Shown in pieces: positions 8,362 to 17,142 of a stretch of DNA of 64,000 nt (positions within the stretch are counted from its first letter, which is position 1; every line of letters starts with the position of its first letter). The stretch is taken from positions 1,488,001 to 1,552,000 of the forward strand of contig NZ_CP073066.1 in assembly GCF_018314255.1 (NCBI RefSeq), read 5' to 3'. Source of the DNA: Lentilactobacillus buchneri (lineage in GTDB: Bacteria > Bacillota > Bacilli > Lactobacillales > Lactobacillaceae). Made by a program: the position numbers and the translations under genes. A model generated the notes under the pieces. It was not told where the DNA came from. It saw only the letters and a program-made list of their open reading frames with translations, and made no database searches.

Positions 8362-10653
8362 ATGAAGAAGAAACAGTTTATTTATTGGGTATCACTGGTA
8401 GTCGGGATGTTCCTGGTATTTGTTGGTGGCGAAGCCTTCGCCCAAGCTGATACCGCCGCTGATGTTGATTCGGCGATTACGACCGGCGTTAAGCTGACCG
8501 CTCAAAAGGATACCTTGGATGCTTGGGATGCCATGATTTTGGCGACGAGTGATAATGGCATCACTGATGCTCAGGCCCAAAATGCTTATCAGGATATCAT
8601 CACCACTAATGGATTCTTAAGCGGAACTGTGCAAGATCCGAGCGGTGTCTCAGATGTTGCCGGGGTCATTGGCTTAAGAGCACTGGGCAAAGACCCAGCT
8701 AATGTTGAAAAGAAGGACCTTGTGGGTCAAGTTATCAATGATCCATTGGCCAAAATTGCCAAACCGAGTTTGTACACCTTGGTTAACGATCTTGAAGCAT
8801 TGAGTACCGGCAGTTATGGTAAAGCCAGCGAAACGGCGCGGGCTACTTTGACTAAACAGATCTTGGCCGACCGCGATCCAGCTGCTGGAATCTGGACGTC
8901 CTCATGGGGAAATGTTGACCTGACGGCCCGTGCTATTCAAGCTCTTTCTATGAATATGGATCAGCCTGGAGTTCCAGCTGCCATTCAAAAAGCGGTTAGT
9001 GTGATTGAAAATGATTATTATCAACAAAATGGTGGCTTTGGGAATCAGACCAATAAGGAAGATCAGTACAATAACATTACGATGGTTAACGCCCTTGCCG
9101 CTGCCGGTGTTGACGTCTACACATCATTAAACGGTAAATCTGATTATCAAGCACCGGTTCAACGGTTATTGGACCAGAAAGATATTAGTGCTGACAGTAA
9201 CTCCATGCTGCTCCAGCAGGCAACTTACACGTTGGAACAAGCGAAATTTACCAAAGACGGCGGCCAGGGGTGGATCTTTAATTTTGGCGAAAACCCAACC
9301 TTTAGAGCGCGGGAACTGGCAAAACTTAATGCGGCTGCAACGACCAAACGGCAAGCAATCAACAATGATTCACAATCGTCAGCTACCGACAAAGCAACTG
9401 CGATCAGCACGATTAACCAAACGCTTGAGAACTACATTACCAAGATTAATGCTGATACAACCGATGAAGCGGCGATTGCCGATCGGGCAGTTGGTGTTGC
9501 GGAAATTAACAATGTCAAAGTCGTTGATTCAAGTGCAGCTTCGTCCAGCAGTGGCACGACGATTACCAATAACTACACGACAATTATTAACAGCGCCCCA
9601 AGTTCATCGAGTTCTTCAGTGGCTTCCAGTTCATCATCTGCGGTACCGGTCACTAAACCGACCACAACCAAGAAGGCCAAGAGTGCCAAGGGATCGGTTG
9701 TTTATGCTTTAACGACCGTTAAGCTTTACAAGAGTACCGATTTTAATAAGCGTCAGCTGACTAAAATCTACAAGAAGCAGGCCCGCATTAATCGGCCAAT
9801 GTTTTTGGTCCTCAAGCAGACGACTAACCAACAGGGTCATGCCATTTATCGGGTTAGAGATTTGAGGAGTGGCAAGACCGGCTACATGCTTTCGGCTGCG
9901 AAATATTTGACTGGTGCCTACTACTCAGCCAAAGTCACCCGGGTTAAGGTTCTTAATCCAAAGGGCATCAATGAATACAGTAATCGACAACTAAGCGGGC
10001 GAAAGAAACACGTTAAAAAGAATCGGTCGTTAAATGTTGAAAAAGTGGTCGACTATGGGCACACGTCCCGATTGCAACTCACCAATGGCCGGTACGTGTC
10101 AGCCAATAAACGGTTGGTTCTGGCAACCAAGATTGCCAAGACCAGCGGCCAGAATACCGATGCAGCTGGAACGCCGGTTGCCACGGCGCCATCACCGACG
10201 ACCTCAACGTCCAGTTCGTCGTCCACGACAACTACCACTCCGAGCGTGCCAACTACGACGCCAACCGGGTCCAACAATGCTAGTTCTTCGTCGACCAACA
10301 CTTCCGGGACCACTAACGACAATTCAGGTACGAATACGAATGCCACCACCGAAACGGTCACGGTAAGTGTCAATGCCAACGGATCAGTGCTGGCCAGTGG
10401 CAGCATTACCCTTGCCAAAGGCGCCACCGCGCTGGATGCTTTGAATGCGCTGGCTTCTCAGCACAACATGTCGATCACAACGGTCGGCTCCGGCATCACG
10501 GCTTATGTGAAAGGGATTAACGGCTATAACGCCGGCCCCGCCGGCACGATGACCGGCTGGCTTTACTCGATTAATGGTAACCAGCCCAATACATCGATTG
10601 GTGCCTATGTGGTGGCCAATGGTGACCGGATTTCTCTGAATTACAATAAATAA
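8362..10653 (+). CDS. Secreted transcobalamin-like protein: helical barrel, wall-binding repeats, DUF4430
   Basis: 763 residues, start ATG behind GGAGGA. Signal peptide to about residue 29 (ends EAFAQA). Residues 30-330 show prenyltransferase-like alpha/alpha-barrel repeats (DVAGVIGLRALG, DLTARAIQALSMN, NGGFGN). A helical stretch and a Ser-rich linker follow. Then come two beta modules with the pattern LYKSTDFNKRQL...GYMLSAAKYL and RLQLTNGRYVSANKRLV, like lactobacillar wall-binding domains. After a Thr/Ser linker, residues about 665-763 are a DUF4430 domain (AYVKGINGYNAGP, MTGWLYSINGNQP, ANGDRISLNYNK). DUF4430 is the family of the transcobalamin/intrinsic-factor C-terminal domain, and the barrel is their N-terminal fold. 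With the cobalamin riboswitch upstream, a surface B12-binding role is inferred, not proven. No LPXTG anchor. Confidence 0.8.
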   Translation: MKKKQFIYWVSLVVGMFLVFVGGEAFAQADTAADVDSAITTGVKLTAQKDTLDAWDAMILATSDNGITDAQAQNAYQDIITTNGFLSGTVQDPSGVSDVAGVIGLRALGKDPANVEKKDLVGQVINDPLAKIAKPSLYTLVNDLEALSTGSYGKASETARATLTKQILADRDPAAGIWTSSWGNVDLTARAIQALSMNMDQPGVPAAIQKAVSVIENDYYQQNGGFGNQTNKEDQYNNITMVNALAAAGVDVYTSLNGKSDYQAPVQRLLDQKDISADSNSMLLQQATYTLEQAKFTKDGGQGWIFNFGENPTFRARELAKLNAAATTKRQAINNDSQSSATDKATAISTINQTLENYITKINADTTDEAAIADRAVGVAEINNVKVVDSSAASSSSGTTITNNYTTIINSAPSSSSSSVASSSSSAVPVTKPTTTKKAKSAKGSVVYALTTVKLYKSTDFNKRQLTKIYKKQARINRPMFLVLKQTTNQQGHAIYRVRDLRSGKTGYMLSAAKYLTGAYYSAKVTRVKVLNPKGINEYSNRQLSGRKKHVKKNRSLNVEKVVDYGHTSRLQLTNGRYVSANKRLVLATKIAKTSGQNTDAAGTPVATAPSPTTSTSSSSSTTTTTPSVPTTTPTGSNNASSSSTNTSGTTNDNSGTNTNATTETVTVSVNANGSVLASGSITLAKGATALDALNALASQHNMSITTVGSGITAYVKGINGYNAGPAGTMTGWLYSINGNQPNTSIGAYVVANGDRISLNYNK

Positions 10654-10667
10654 GAGGGGTATTCAAA

Positions 10668-11714
10668 ATGAATCAATTAACTAAAAATATTTTAGCTTCG
10701 ATTAGTGCAGTGGTCATGACCGTCACCTTGACGGCCAATGCCGGTGCAGCTTCCATTCATAAGGCCAGCACGTCAACGATTCACCGCCGGACTGCACTGA
10801 CATACGCCTACGCAAAGAAGATGCTTAAAGAAAACAAGACGGGTTTGTCTGGTAAGACCAGCTCGATTTTCAGCCGGAAACTTTACTCAGAAACCGGGGC
10901 TTCCTCTGGTTATTCTGATTTCTTACTGGGTCTGAAAGGGAACCATTATCAATTCACCACAGGCGAAAAGAATCTCCTGAGGAAAAACTTGGTCATTAAG
11001 AGCAATAGCACCGCCGCAACTTTGGCCAATGCCGTGATGGCCGTCCAAGCCATGGGGATGAACGCGCAGAACTACAAGCCGTATGGCCATAAAACGGGCA
11101 TTAACTTGGTCTCACGACTGTATCGAAGCAGCGTTGCCAAGCAGACGGCCAGTTCTCAGGCCGAAACCTTGATTGCCGTATCGATGAGCAATCATTTCAA
11201 ACGTCCCAGCAATGCCAAATTTAGCAAGGCCAGCTTGAGTTCCCGGTTGGTAAAGGTTCAACTGAAGAATAATGGCTGGACCTATAACAACGCACAAGGA
11301 GCTAAGGACGCCGATACGACGAGTATGGTTTTGACTGGATTATCACGAGGACAATCAACAACCAGTCCGGTTGAATCAAGCATCAAGAAAGGCCAGCAGT
11401 TCTTGTACGGTCTGACACAAAGTAATGGTGCTTTCGGATACACATTTAACGGCAAGACCACCCCAAATGCCAATTCAACGGCTGAGGCGATCATTGCCCT
11501 GGCGAATGGGTCAAGCACCAAAAAATATGTTAACAGCACAGCTATGCACGCTGGACAAAAGGCAACTCCGTTGTATGCTATGTTGACGTATGTGAACAAA
11601 ACCGGCTCGATTAAAAATGCCACTAGTCAGTTGTATGGCGTCGGCCAGGTCAACTTGGCAGTTGCAGCTTATAAGGCGGCCTTGAAGGGCCAGTCAGTCT
11701 ATTCAATTCAATAA
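10668..11714 (+). CDS. Secreted alpha/alpha-barrel protein, partner of the DUF4430 protein
   Basis: 348 residues starting 14 bp after the DUF4430 gene behind AGAGGGG, so in the same riboswitch-controlled transcript. Signal peptide to about residue 29 (ends NAGAAS). The mature protein consists of repeats of the terpene-cyclase/transcobalamin barrel type: TLANAVMAVQAMGMN, SQAETLIAVSMSN, DADTTSMVLTGLSRG, GAFGYTFNGK, NSTAEAIIALANG. It has no DUF4430 or wall-binding domain. A second helical-barrel subunit capturing or transferring cobalamin is a reasonable inference from context; binding residues cannot be identified from sequence alone. Confidence 0.72.
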   Translation: MNQLTKNILASISAVVMTVTLTANAGAASIHKASTSTIHRRTALTYAYAKKMLKENKTGLSGKTSSIFSRKLYSETGASSGYSDFLLGLKGNHYQFTTGEKNLLRKNLVIKSNSTAATLANAVMAVQAMGMNAQNYKPYGHKTGINLVSRLYRSSVAKQTASSQAETLIAVSMSNHFKRPSNAKFSKASLSSRLVKVQLKNNGWTYNNAQGAKDADTTSMVLTGLSRGQSTTSPVESSIKKGQQFLYGLTQSNGAFGYTFNGKTTPNANSTAEAIIALANGSSTKKYVNSTAMHAGQKATPLYAMLTYVNKTGSIKNATSQLYGVGQVNLAVAAYKAALKGQSVYSIQ

Positions 11715-11730
11715 AGTGACATGCTTAATG

Positions 11731-11772
11731 AAGCCGTCAATCCATGAGCATTCTCGGATTGACGGCTTTTTG
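11731..11772 (+). terminator. Terminator of the B12-regulated operon
   Basis: 13-bp perfect stem AAGCCGTCAATCC / GGATTGACGGCTT (11731-11743 with 11756-11768), T5 tail. Confidence 0.92.
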
Positions 11773-11871
11773 TGGTTGAGCAGAGAATAACCGTTTCTAG
11801 CACGGCTATTTCAGCTTTGACGGTGCAAGGGTATACTAATAGTTGTTTGAATAAAGTAGGGGGATTTCAAA

Positions 11872-12477
11872 TTGGGGAATACTCGTTCCAATCTTAAAAC
11901 ACAGCTGGTCTCGATCGCGACAGCCTACCGGAAGAACTTTTTTGTGATTGTTTGGGCAGTTGCGGCAGTCGTCTTCTTTTTGGGTACGCGGTTTCAATTT
12001 GGTGCTAGTGAAATTCAGGTTATGCCATCTATTCGGTCATTAATCGGTGCGATTCCCTCAATAACTGCCCAAGAGCTGGTCAGTGATACCCGGCTGATCC
12101 TGCCGCTGCTTTTGCTATCACTGATTCCGACCTACATTCTCTCATCTGTTTGGTTAAGTTTGGCTGGGGCGCTAAATGTTGCCGGACTGGGTTCCCTGGT
12201 CGCTTCATCATTTCAGATTGCTTCAAGTGGTGCTCGATGGTATTTGGCGACAGCCTACGTCATCGACTTGCTTCTGTTGATGATGCTGCACTTGTTGCTT
12301 TTCGTGATGATTGCAGAAATGAGCGACTTTTATGGCCAAAATCGCAGTCGGGTCCACTGGTGGACGTTTTTCGTCACCTGGTTCGCATCGCTTAAACATA
12401 CATATCTGCGCTATTGGCAGTTATTCTGGGGGATTTTGATTCTTCGAGTGATTTTTAGCATCTTGATAAATATTTAA
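11872..12477 (+). CDS. Integral membrane protein of unknown function
   Basis: 201 residues from a TTG start, chosen because AGGGGG lies about 8 bases before it; no ATG is available nearby. About four to five hydrophobic helices are visible (FFVIVWAVAAVVFFLG, LILPLLLLSLIPTYILSSV, AYVIDLLLLMMLHLLLFVM, YWQLFWGILILRVIFSILI), with a charged cytoplasmic stretch (YGQNRSRVHWW). No family motif was recognised. It follows the terminator of the B12-regulated operon and is 13 bp ahead of the HD-domain gene, so it is more likely transcribed with the latter. Confidence 0.7.
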   Translation: MGNTRSNLKTQLVSIATAYRKNFFVIVWAVAAVVFFLGTRFQFGASEIQVMPSIRSLIGAIPSITAQELVSDTRLILPLLLLSLIPTYILSSVWLSLAGALNVAGLGSLVASSFQIASSGARWYLATAYVIDLLLLMMLHLLLFVMIAEMSDFYGQNRSRVHWWTFFVTWFASLKHTYLRYWQLFWGILILRVIFSILINI

Positions 12478-12490
12478 AAGGGGTTTTCAA

Positions 12491-13132
12491 ATGATTAATG
12501 GACTAAGACAAATCCGCGGGTTTGTTCAAAAGGAGCTTGGGTACGAAACCACTGGCCACGATTACACGCACATTGAGCGGGTGGTCAGTTTGGCCAAGTT
12601 GATTTTAAAAGGTGAGGATGCTGATGAGTCATTGGTAATCATTGCGGCTTACCTGCATGACGTGAGTGATGATAAAGTCACCACCAATCCGGCTGCCAAA
12701 CGCAAGGCAATTGCTGATGAATTGATTGGCGTTGGTTATGATGAGGCGTTTGTTAAGCAAGTATTCGAAATCATTGATAACATGTCCTACAGTGCCAATC
12801 TGAAGACCCACCACCACTTGTCGATTGAAGGGCAGATCGTTCAGGATGCCGACCGTCTTGACGCAATTGGCGCGATTGGGATTGCCCGGACCTTTTATTT
12901 TGGCGGCCACTTCGGTGAAATTATGTATAATCCACGGATTATGCCGCGGACGGGAATGGATAAGGCTGAATACCGTAAGCGCGGGACGGTCATTAACCAT
13001 TTTTACGAGAAATTATTCAAACTCAAAGATCAGATGAACACGCCAACCGCCAAAAAAATCGCCGAACACCGCCAACAGGTCATGCAAGACTTTGTGGGCG
13101 AATTTGTCGACGAATGGAATGGCACTAAATAA
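12491..13132 (+). CDS. HD-domain phosphohydrolase (YedJ/YpgQ-like)
   Basis: 213 residues, ATG behind AAAGGGG. The HD metal-binding set is visible: His in GHDYTHIERV, the His-Asp pair in AAYLHDVSDDK, further His in LKTHHHLS, and Asp in VQDADRLDAIGAIG. This pattern (H...HD...D with the DADRLDAIGA block) is that of the YpgQ/YedJ family, which hydrolyses nucleotides or related phosphates in vitro; the in-vivo substrate is not known. The last 8 bp overlap the 3' end of the oppositely oriented gene ending at 13125. Confidence 0.88.
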   Translation: MINGLRQIRGFVQKELGYETTGHDYTHIERVVSLAKLILKGEDADESLVIIAAYLHDVSDDKVTTNPAAKRKAIADELIGVGYDEAFVKQVFEIIDNMSYSANLKTHHHLSIEGQIVQDADRLDAIGAIGIARTFYFGGHFGEIMYNPRIMPRTGMDKAEYRKRGTVINHFYEKLFKLKDQMNTPTAKKIAEHRQQVMQDFVGEFVDEWNGTK

Positions 13133-13859
13133 ACCGAAAAATCAGGTTCATCACGATTGAAATCAGTAAATTAAATAGTGAAATGACCACGATAATCACC
13201 GTCAAACGGATTAGTAAGCTGAAAAACGGCGCTTGGAGTGGGGTGAGCGAGATGATGACGGCCAGTAATGTTAAGCAGATGACCCCCTGCCAGAATCCCT
13301 GTTTGGAATTGTCGAAGTCGGCGGGGCTCAAATCAAAACCACCAATACAGATGTTGGCAGCAATTATCAGAAATAAGCCCATCGAAAGCCAGTTAAAAGT
13401 CGGCAGCACCACGATTAGTTGACTCAGCGGCTGTTCAGCAGTCGTCATCAATGATTGGTAGACTTCGGGGATGAAGTATTTTGCCAGCAGCAGGACAGAT
13501 AAACAGCAGCCAAAGATGGGCGCGACGCCGATGAATAGATTACCCATATTTTGGTAGAGATTGCGTTTGTTCCAAGTGTGGTGGACGTATCCCAGGGTAT
13601 TATTGTCTGCCGTTGGTACTCGCAACAAGCGAAACTGATCAATATGGTGGCCAAAGACTAACGCTACCAATAAGTGGCTGGCTTCATGAATGATAATCCC
13701 CAGAAAGCCAAAGCCGATTTGTCCGCCAATACCAAATTGATTGGCAATCCGTTGCTTGGTGCCGTGGTTGATGGATGACAATAGATAGATAAAAAGAAAT
13801 GGTACTCCGATCATTAATCCGAGTACCAAACCAATATTTGTTAGAATATCTTTGAGCAT
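13125..13859 (-). CDS. Membrane protein with HEXXH motif, M50-like
   Basis: 244 residues with about six hydrophobic segments. An HEASH zinc-type motif sits inside a membrane helix (GFLGIIIHEASHLLVALVFGH), as in site-2-protease-like (M50) intramembrane metallopeptidases. A partner Asp typical of M50 may be the one in GGFDLSPADFDN, but this is uncertain. It starts 4 bases after the stop of the YbaK-like gene, so the two are translationally linked. It overlaps the convergent HD gene by 8 bp, and no terminator separates them. Protease activity is inferred only. Confidence 0.68.
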   Translation of the reverse strand: MLKDILTNIGLVLGLMIGVPFLFIYLLSSINHGTKQRIANQFGIGGQIGFGFLGIIIHEASHLLVALVFGHHIDQFRLLRVPTADNNTLGYVHHTWNKRNLYQNMGNLFIGVAPIFGCCLSVLLLAKYFIPEVYQSLMTTAEQPLSQLIVVLPTFNWLSMGLFLIIAANICIGGFDLSPADFDNSKQGFWQGVICLTLLAVIISLTPLQAPFFSLLIRLTVIIVVISLFNLLISIVMNLIFRFI

Positions 13860-13863
13860 TCAA

Positions 13864-14364
13864 TCATTCCTTTATGTCGGCGAATTTGCCGCCGATCAGG
13901 TCGACCATCTGCTGGGAGTCAACCTTAACTGAACGGCCGATTTGTCCAGATGAGACGATGATTTCCCCCATCTCCTTGGCTTCCTGGTCGACATAAATGG
14001 GGTAATGGAACTTTTCCCAAATCCCGATTGGCGTGTTGGCACCGTGCTGGTAGCCGGTCGTCTTCAACAAGTCTTTCAACGGTACAAGATTAACTTTCTT
14101 GTTGCCGGAAACTTTGGCGAGCTTTTTTTCGTCCAAGTGTTCGTCGACCGGAACCACACCGACAACCGGGCCAGTGGTTTTGCCGGAGAAGACCAGAGTT
14201 TTAAAAATCTGGTGCTCGTCAGTATCCACGTGGTCGACGCTGATTTGTTCGACGTCGCCTTCTTTGTGGGTGGGAAATTCCATCTGTTCAAAAGGAATTT
14301 TGTGCTTATCGAGAATTTGTTCGACTAATGTTTTATGAACTTTATTTTTCTTCTTTTTTGACAT
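13864..14364 (-). CDS. ybaK: Cys-tRNA(Pro)/Cys-tRNA(Cys) deacylase, YbaK type
   Basis: 166 residues from the ATG at 14362-14364 (MSKKKKNKVHKT), chosen for the GAGGTG site before it; the frame extends further but without a ribosome site. YbaK/EbsC-fold features: FKTLVFSGKTTGPVVGVVPV, the lysine-bearing LAKVSGNKKVNLVP, and the GYQHGANTPIG loop. The enzyme hydrolyses Cys mischarged on tRNA(Pro). First gene of a two-gene leftward unit with the HEXXH membrane protein. Confidence 0.9.
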   Translation of the reverse strand: MSKKKKNKVHKTLVEQILDKHKIPFEQMEFPTHKEGDVEQISVDHVDTDEHQIFKTLVFSGKTTGPVVGVVPVDEHLDEKKLAKVSGNKKVNLVPLKDLLKTTGYQHGANTPIGIWEKFHYPIYVDQEAKEMGEIIVSSGQIGRSVKVDSQQMVDLIGGKFADIKE

Positions 14365-14485
14365 TTGATAACACCTCAGGGATATTTTAGCACAATCGGC
14401 AAAACGATTCTGTCTGAACAAAAGATGATAATCTGTTATACTTTATTGATAATAGATCAATTTAACGATTTAATAAGGAGCACAA

Positions 14486-15217
14486 ATGGCTGATTTAGTA
14501 TATCGCAATATCATGAAGGATTTGAAGGAGCGCATTCAGGCCAATGAATTTGCCTCAAAGAAGCTGCCGGATGAACGAAGCCTCAGCGAATCCTATGGTG
14601 TTAGCCGCAGTTCAATTAAACGCGCGTTGAATGTTTTGGCAAACCAAGGCATTATTTTTAAAAAGCGGGGTTCTGGAACCTTTATTAACCCGCTATATCA
14701 GAAGAATCAGACGATTTTTCAATACGAGGGATCCAACCTGGGGGTTACTGACAGCTTTAAGAGTGATGGTCAGACGCCTAAAATTAAGTTGTTGGATTTT
14801 AAGGTCGTTCCCGCAAGCGAAGAGCTTCAAACCGAATTGTTTTTAAATCCGGGTGAATTTGTGTACGAGATTAAGCGGCTGCGATCGTTTGACGACAAAC
14901 CATTCATGATTGAACTCGGCTATATCCCAATTCGAGTGGCGCCGGAACTCAACAGCGAACGAGTGGAGGGCTCAATCTTCAACTATTTTGAAGACGCAAC
15001 CGGCAACTCGGTTACCAAGTCATTTATGACCATCACAGCGGATCCATCGACCAAAGAAGACCAGCAGTTGTTGGGCTTGAAGCCGGTCGAACCAGTTGGC
15101 GTGATGGAAGGTATTTTCTTCTTGGATGATGGCACGCCGTTTGAAGTTTCAAATATGCGCATTCATTATAAGTATTTGAATTATAATACCTTTGTGAATT
15201 TGGATGAGGATAAGTAG
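14486..15217 (+). CDS. GntR-family regulator with UTRA domain (HutC subfamily)
   Basis: 243 residues, ATG behind TAAGGAG. The N-terminal winged helix-turn-helix is clear (KLPDERSLSESYGVSRSSIK, then RALNVLANQGIIFKKRGSGT). Residues about 75-240 form a UTRA effector-binding domain (PASEELQTELFLNPGEFVYE, then GYIPIRVAPELN). Such regulators respond to sugar phosphates or other small metabolites. TATACT at 14437-14442 is a likely -10. No obvious target operon sits beside it: downstream is a repeat, a tiny membrane ORF and a broken exporter. Confidence 0.92.
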   Translation: MADLVYRNIMKDLKERIQANEFASKKLPDERSLSESYGVSRSSIKRALNVLANQGIIFKKRGSGTFINPLYQKNQTIFQYEGSNLGVTDSFKSDGQTPKIKLLDFKVVPASEELQTELFLNPGEFVYEIKRLRSFDDKPFMIELGYIPIRVAPELNSERVEGSIFNYFEDATGNSVTKSFMTITADPSTKEDQQLLGLKPVEPVGVMEGIFFLDDGTPFEVSNMRIHYKYLNYNTFVNLDEDK

Positions 15218-15222
15218 CAGAG

Positions 15223-15335
15223 GGCGACGAGGGCCGGGAGATGCGGTTTCTAAGCCAGCTTTGGTTGAAACCCCGGGTTTGGGTTTGAACCAAAGCGGGT
15301 TTAGAAGTTAGCATCTGGCCCGTCGGAGCCCATTT
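15223..15335. repeat. Intergenic hairpin element after the GntR/UTRA gene
   Basis: Starts six bases after the stop codon with GGGCGACGAG. Outer inverted parts GATGC (15240-15244) / GCATC (15311-15315) and TTCTAA (15248-15253) / TTAGAA (15301-15306) enclose a variable stem GCTTTGGTT / AACCAAAGC (15258-15266 with 15288-15296). The same outer frame, in the opposite orientation, occurs at 51044-51121 after another GntR-type gene. Confidence 0.78.
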
Positions 15336-15425
15336 CGGCTCGGTAAAAGATATTTTCAAAAGAGCAAAAAGCCAACACCCAGAACCACTCAACCAAAAGA
15401 AGGTGATCCCACGGGGTTCTACATC

Positions 15426-15596
15426 ATGCTAATCATCGCAATCCTAGGCCTACTCATTTTAATCTATGGTCTGAGACAAAAAAATCGCCCAGCAGTTAAA
15501 GGCGTATTCATGGTCATCGGCATCTTACTACTGATCTTTGCGGCGATTGTTGCCACGCCAATGGGCACCGAAGTTATGTCACATATGTTTCATTAA
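15426..15596 (+). CDS. Small membrane protein (56 aa), hypothetical
   Basis: Starts MLIIAILGLLILIYGLRQKN and continues with a second hydrophobic segment (VFMVIGILLLIFAAIVA), so two membrane helices joined by a basic loop. CGGGG about 10 bases before the ATG may serve as ribosome site; it is weak. A terminator follows directly, which supports a real transcript. No function is recognisable. Confidence 0.55.
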   Translation: MLIIAILGLLILIYGLRQKNRPAVKGVFMVIGILLLIFAAIVATPMGTEVMSHMFH

Positions 15597-15606
15597 ATCT
15601 TTATTC

Positions 15607-15645
15607 TACTGCAGTGAGTCACACAGTGATTCCTGCAGTATTTTT
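15607..15645 (+). terminator. Terminator after the small membrane ORF
   Basis: Stem TACTGCAG...CTGCAGTA with inner TCAC/GTGA pairing, followed by a T-run (15607-15622 with 15628-15640). Confidence 0.75.
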
Positions 15646-15727
15646 GTGAGCAAATTTTCCAACCACGCCACTGAAAAAGCCTATCCTATAGATGAAAGTT
15701 TTGAATCTTCGGGAGGAGGCACGCAGC

Positions 15728-17142
15728 ATGGCCAGGCAAGTCAATCAGCAAAATCAATGGTGGATTTTCACCGCCGTCGTCTTATTGTCATTCATGTCGA
15801 CACTCACCAGCAGCATCGTCAACATTGCATTGCCGGTCATGTCCCGAGCAATGGCGGTGCCGACTGCCCAAGTGACGTGGGTGGCCTCAAGTTACCTAAT
15901 TGTGACGTGCATGTTCTTATTGCCATTTGGCAAGTTGGGTGACATGTTGGGCAAAGCCCGGGTTTTTAAGATTGGCACCGTGATTTTTACTATCGCTTCC
16001 CTATTCTGCGGCATCAATCTGGGGTTTGTCTGGATCTTGATCATGCGGGGAATTCAAGCTTTGGGTGCCAGCATGACGTTGAGCACCAACGCCGGAATTA
16101 TCACCGAGACCTTTTCTAAAGAACAGCGGGGACTGGCACTTGGCAGCTTTGGTTCGGTGGTCGCCCTTGGGAGTATCGCCGGACCGGGTCTGGGCGGCCT
16201 CATCCTAACTTACCTTCCCTGGAACTACATCTTTTGGGTCAACGTGCCGGTCGGGATCGCGGCAATTATCCTTGGCCAAATTGTGCTGCCGAAAGCTGAA
16301 GCAACAACTGCTGGTAAAATCGACGCTTGGGGGATGCTGGTTTTGATTTTTATGGCCGGCAGTTTATTTATGGGCCTCATTTTAGGTCAACAAGTTGGTT
16401 TCATGAGTTTGATTTTTCTCAGCTTGATGATTGCGACAATCATTTTACTGATTATCTTTATTTATTTGGAAAAACGGGCAGCCGATCCGGTCATGAATTT
16501 TCATTTATTCAGCAATATTGATTTTTCGCTGAGCCTGTTGCGACGATTTTAGTTTATGGAATTAATTTTGTCGTCAACATCATCGAACCAATCTATTTGG
16601 AGCAGAATCGATTCATCACCACCGACCTGGCCGGCTTGATTTTGATCAGTTTTCCCATCATTCAAATTATCGTCTCACCGTTTGCCGGGTGGCTCAGCGA
16701 CCGATTCGGATCACACCGGATTGCGGCGATTTCCTTGGCGATGCTCATCATAAGTCAGGCGGGGTTGGCGAGCGTTAACCATACAACACCTCTATTGATC
16801 TTATGTCTCTGGCTTGGTTTTGTTGGCTTGGGCAACGGCCTGTTTCAAGCACCAACCAACGTGCTGGTTATGAACTCGGTATCAAAAGATCAGCTGGGCG
16901 TTGCCAGTGGACTGCTGGGGTTCTCGCGGAATACCGGGATGACAGTTGGAGCGATTTTCGCAAACATCCTGCTATTTACTGGTATCAGTATGAATCTCGG
17001 CCACTCAACCATTGATTATCCAGTTGCTCAACCAGAAGCATTCATTTTTGGAATGCGATTCACATTTTGGATCACAACGGCGATTTTTGTTCTATTGTTT
17101 ATCGTCCAAGTGGCCGTCAATTTCAAACGGAAAAATACGTGA
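15728..17142 (+). pseudogene. MFS drug exporter, DHA2 (EmrB/QacA) type, frameshifted
   Basis: The start ATG at 15728 (MARQVNQQNQWW) has GGGAGGAGG upstream. The first frame ends at 16552 after LFSNIDFSLSLLRRF. The second frame continues without a gap of sequence as ATILVYGINFVVNIIEP from about 16540 to 17142. The region is 1415 nt, one short of 472 codons, so a single-base deletion near 16533-16542 explains the break. The intact product would be a 12-14-helix drug:H+ antiporter (motifs FGKLGDMLG, LGSIAGPGLGGLIL). Either a recent loss or a sequencing error. Confidence 0.85.

Noticed and set aside
9188-9712. 174-codon frame inside the DUF4430 protein gene
   Set aside because: Shadow frame: very rich in Arg, Leu and Pro, no ribosome site, lies wholly within a well-supported gene.
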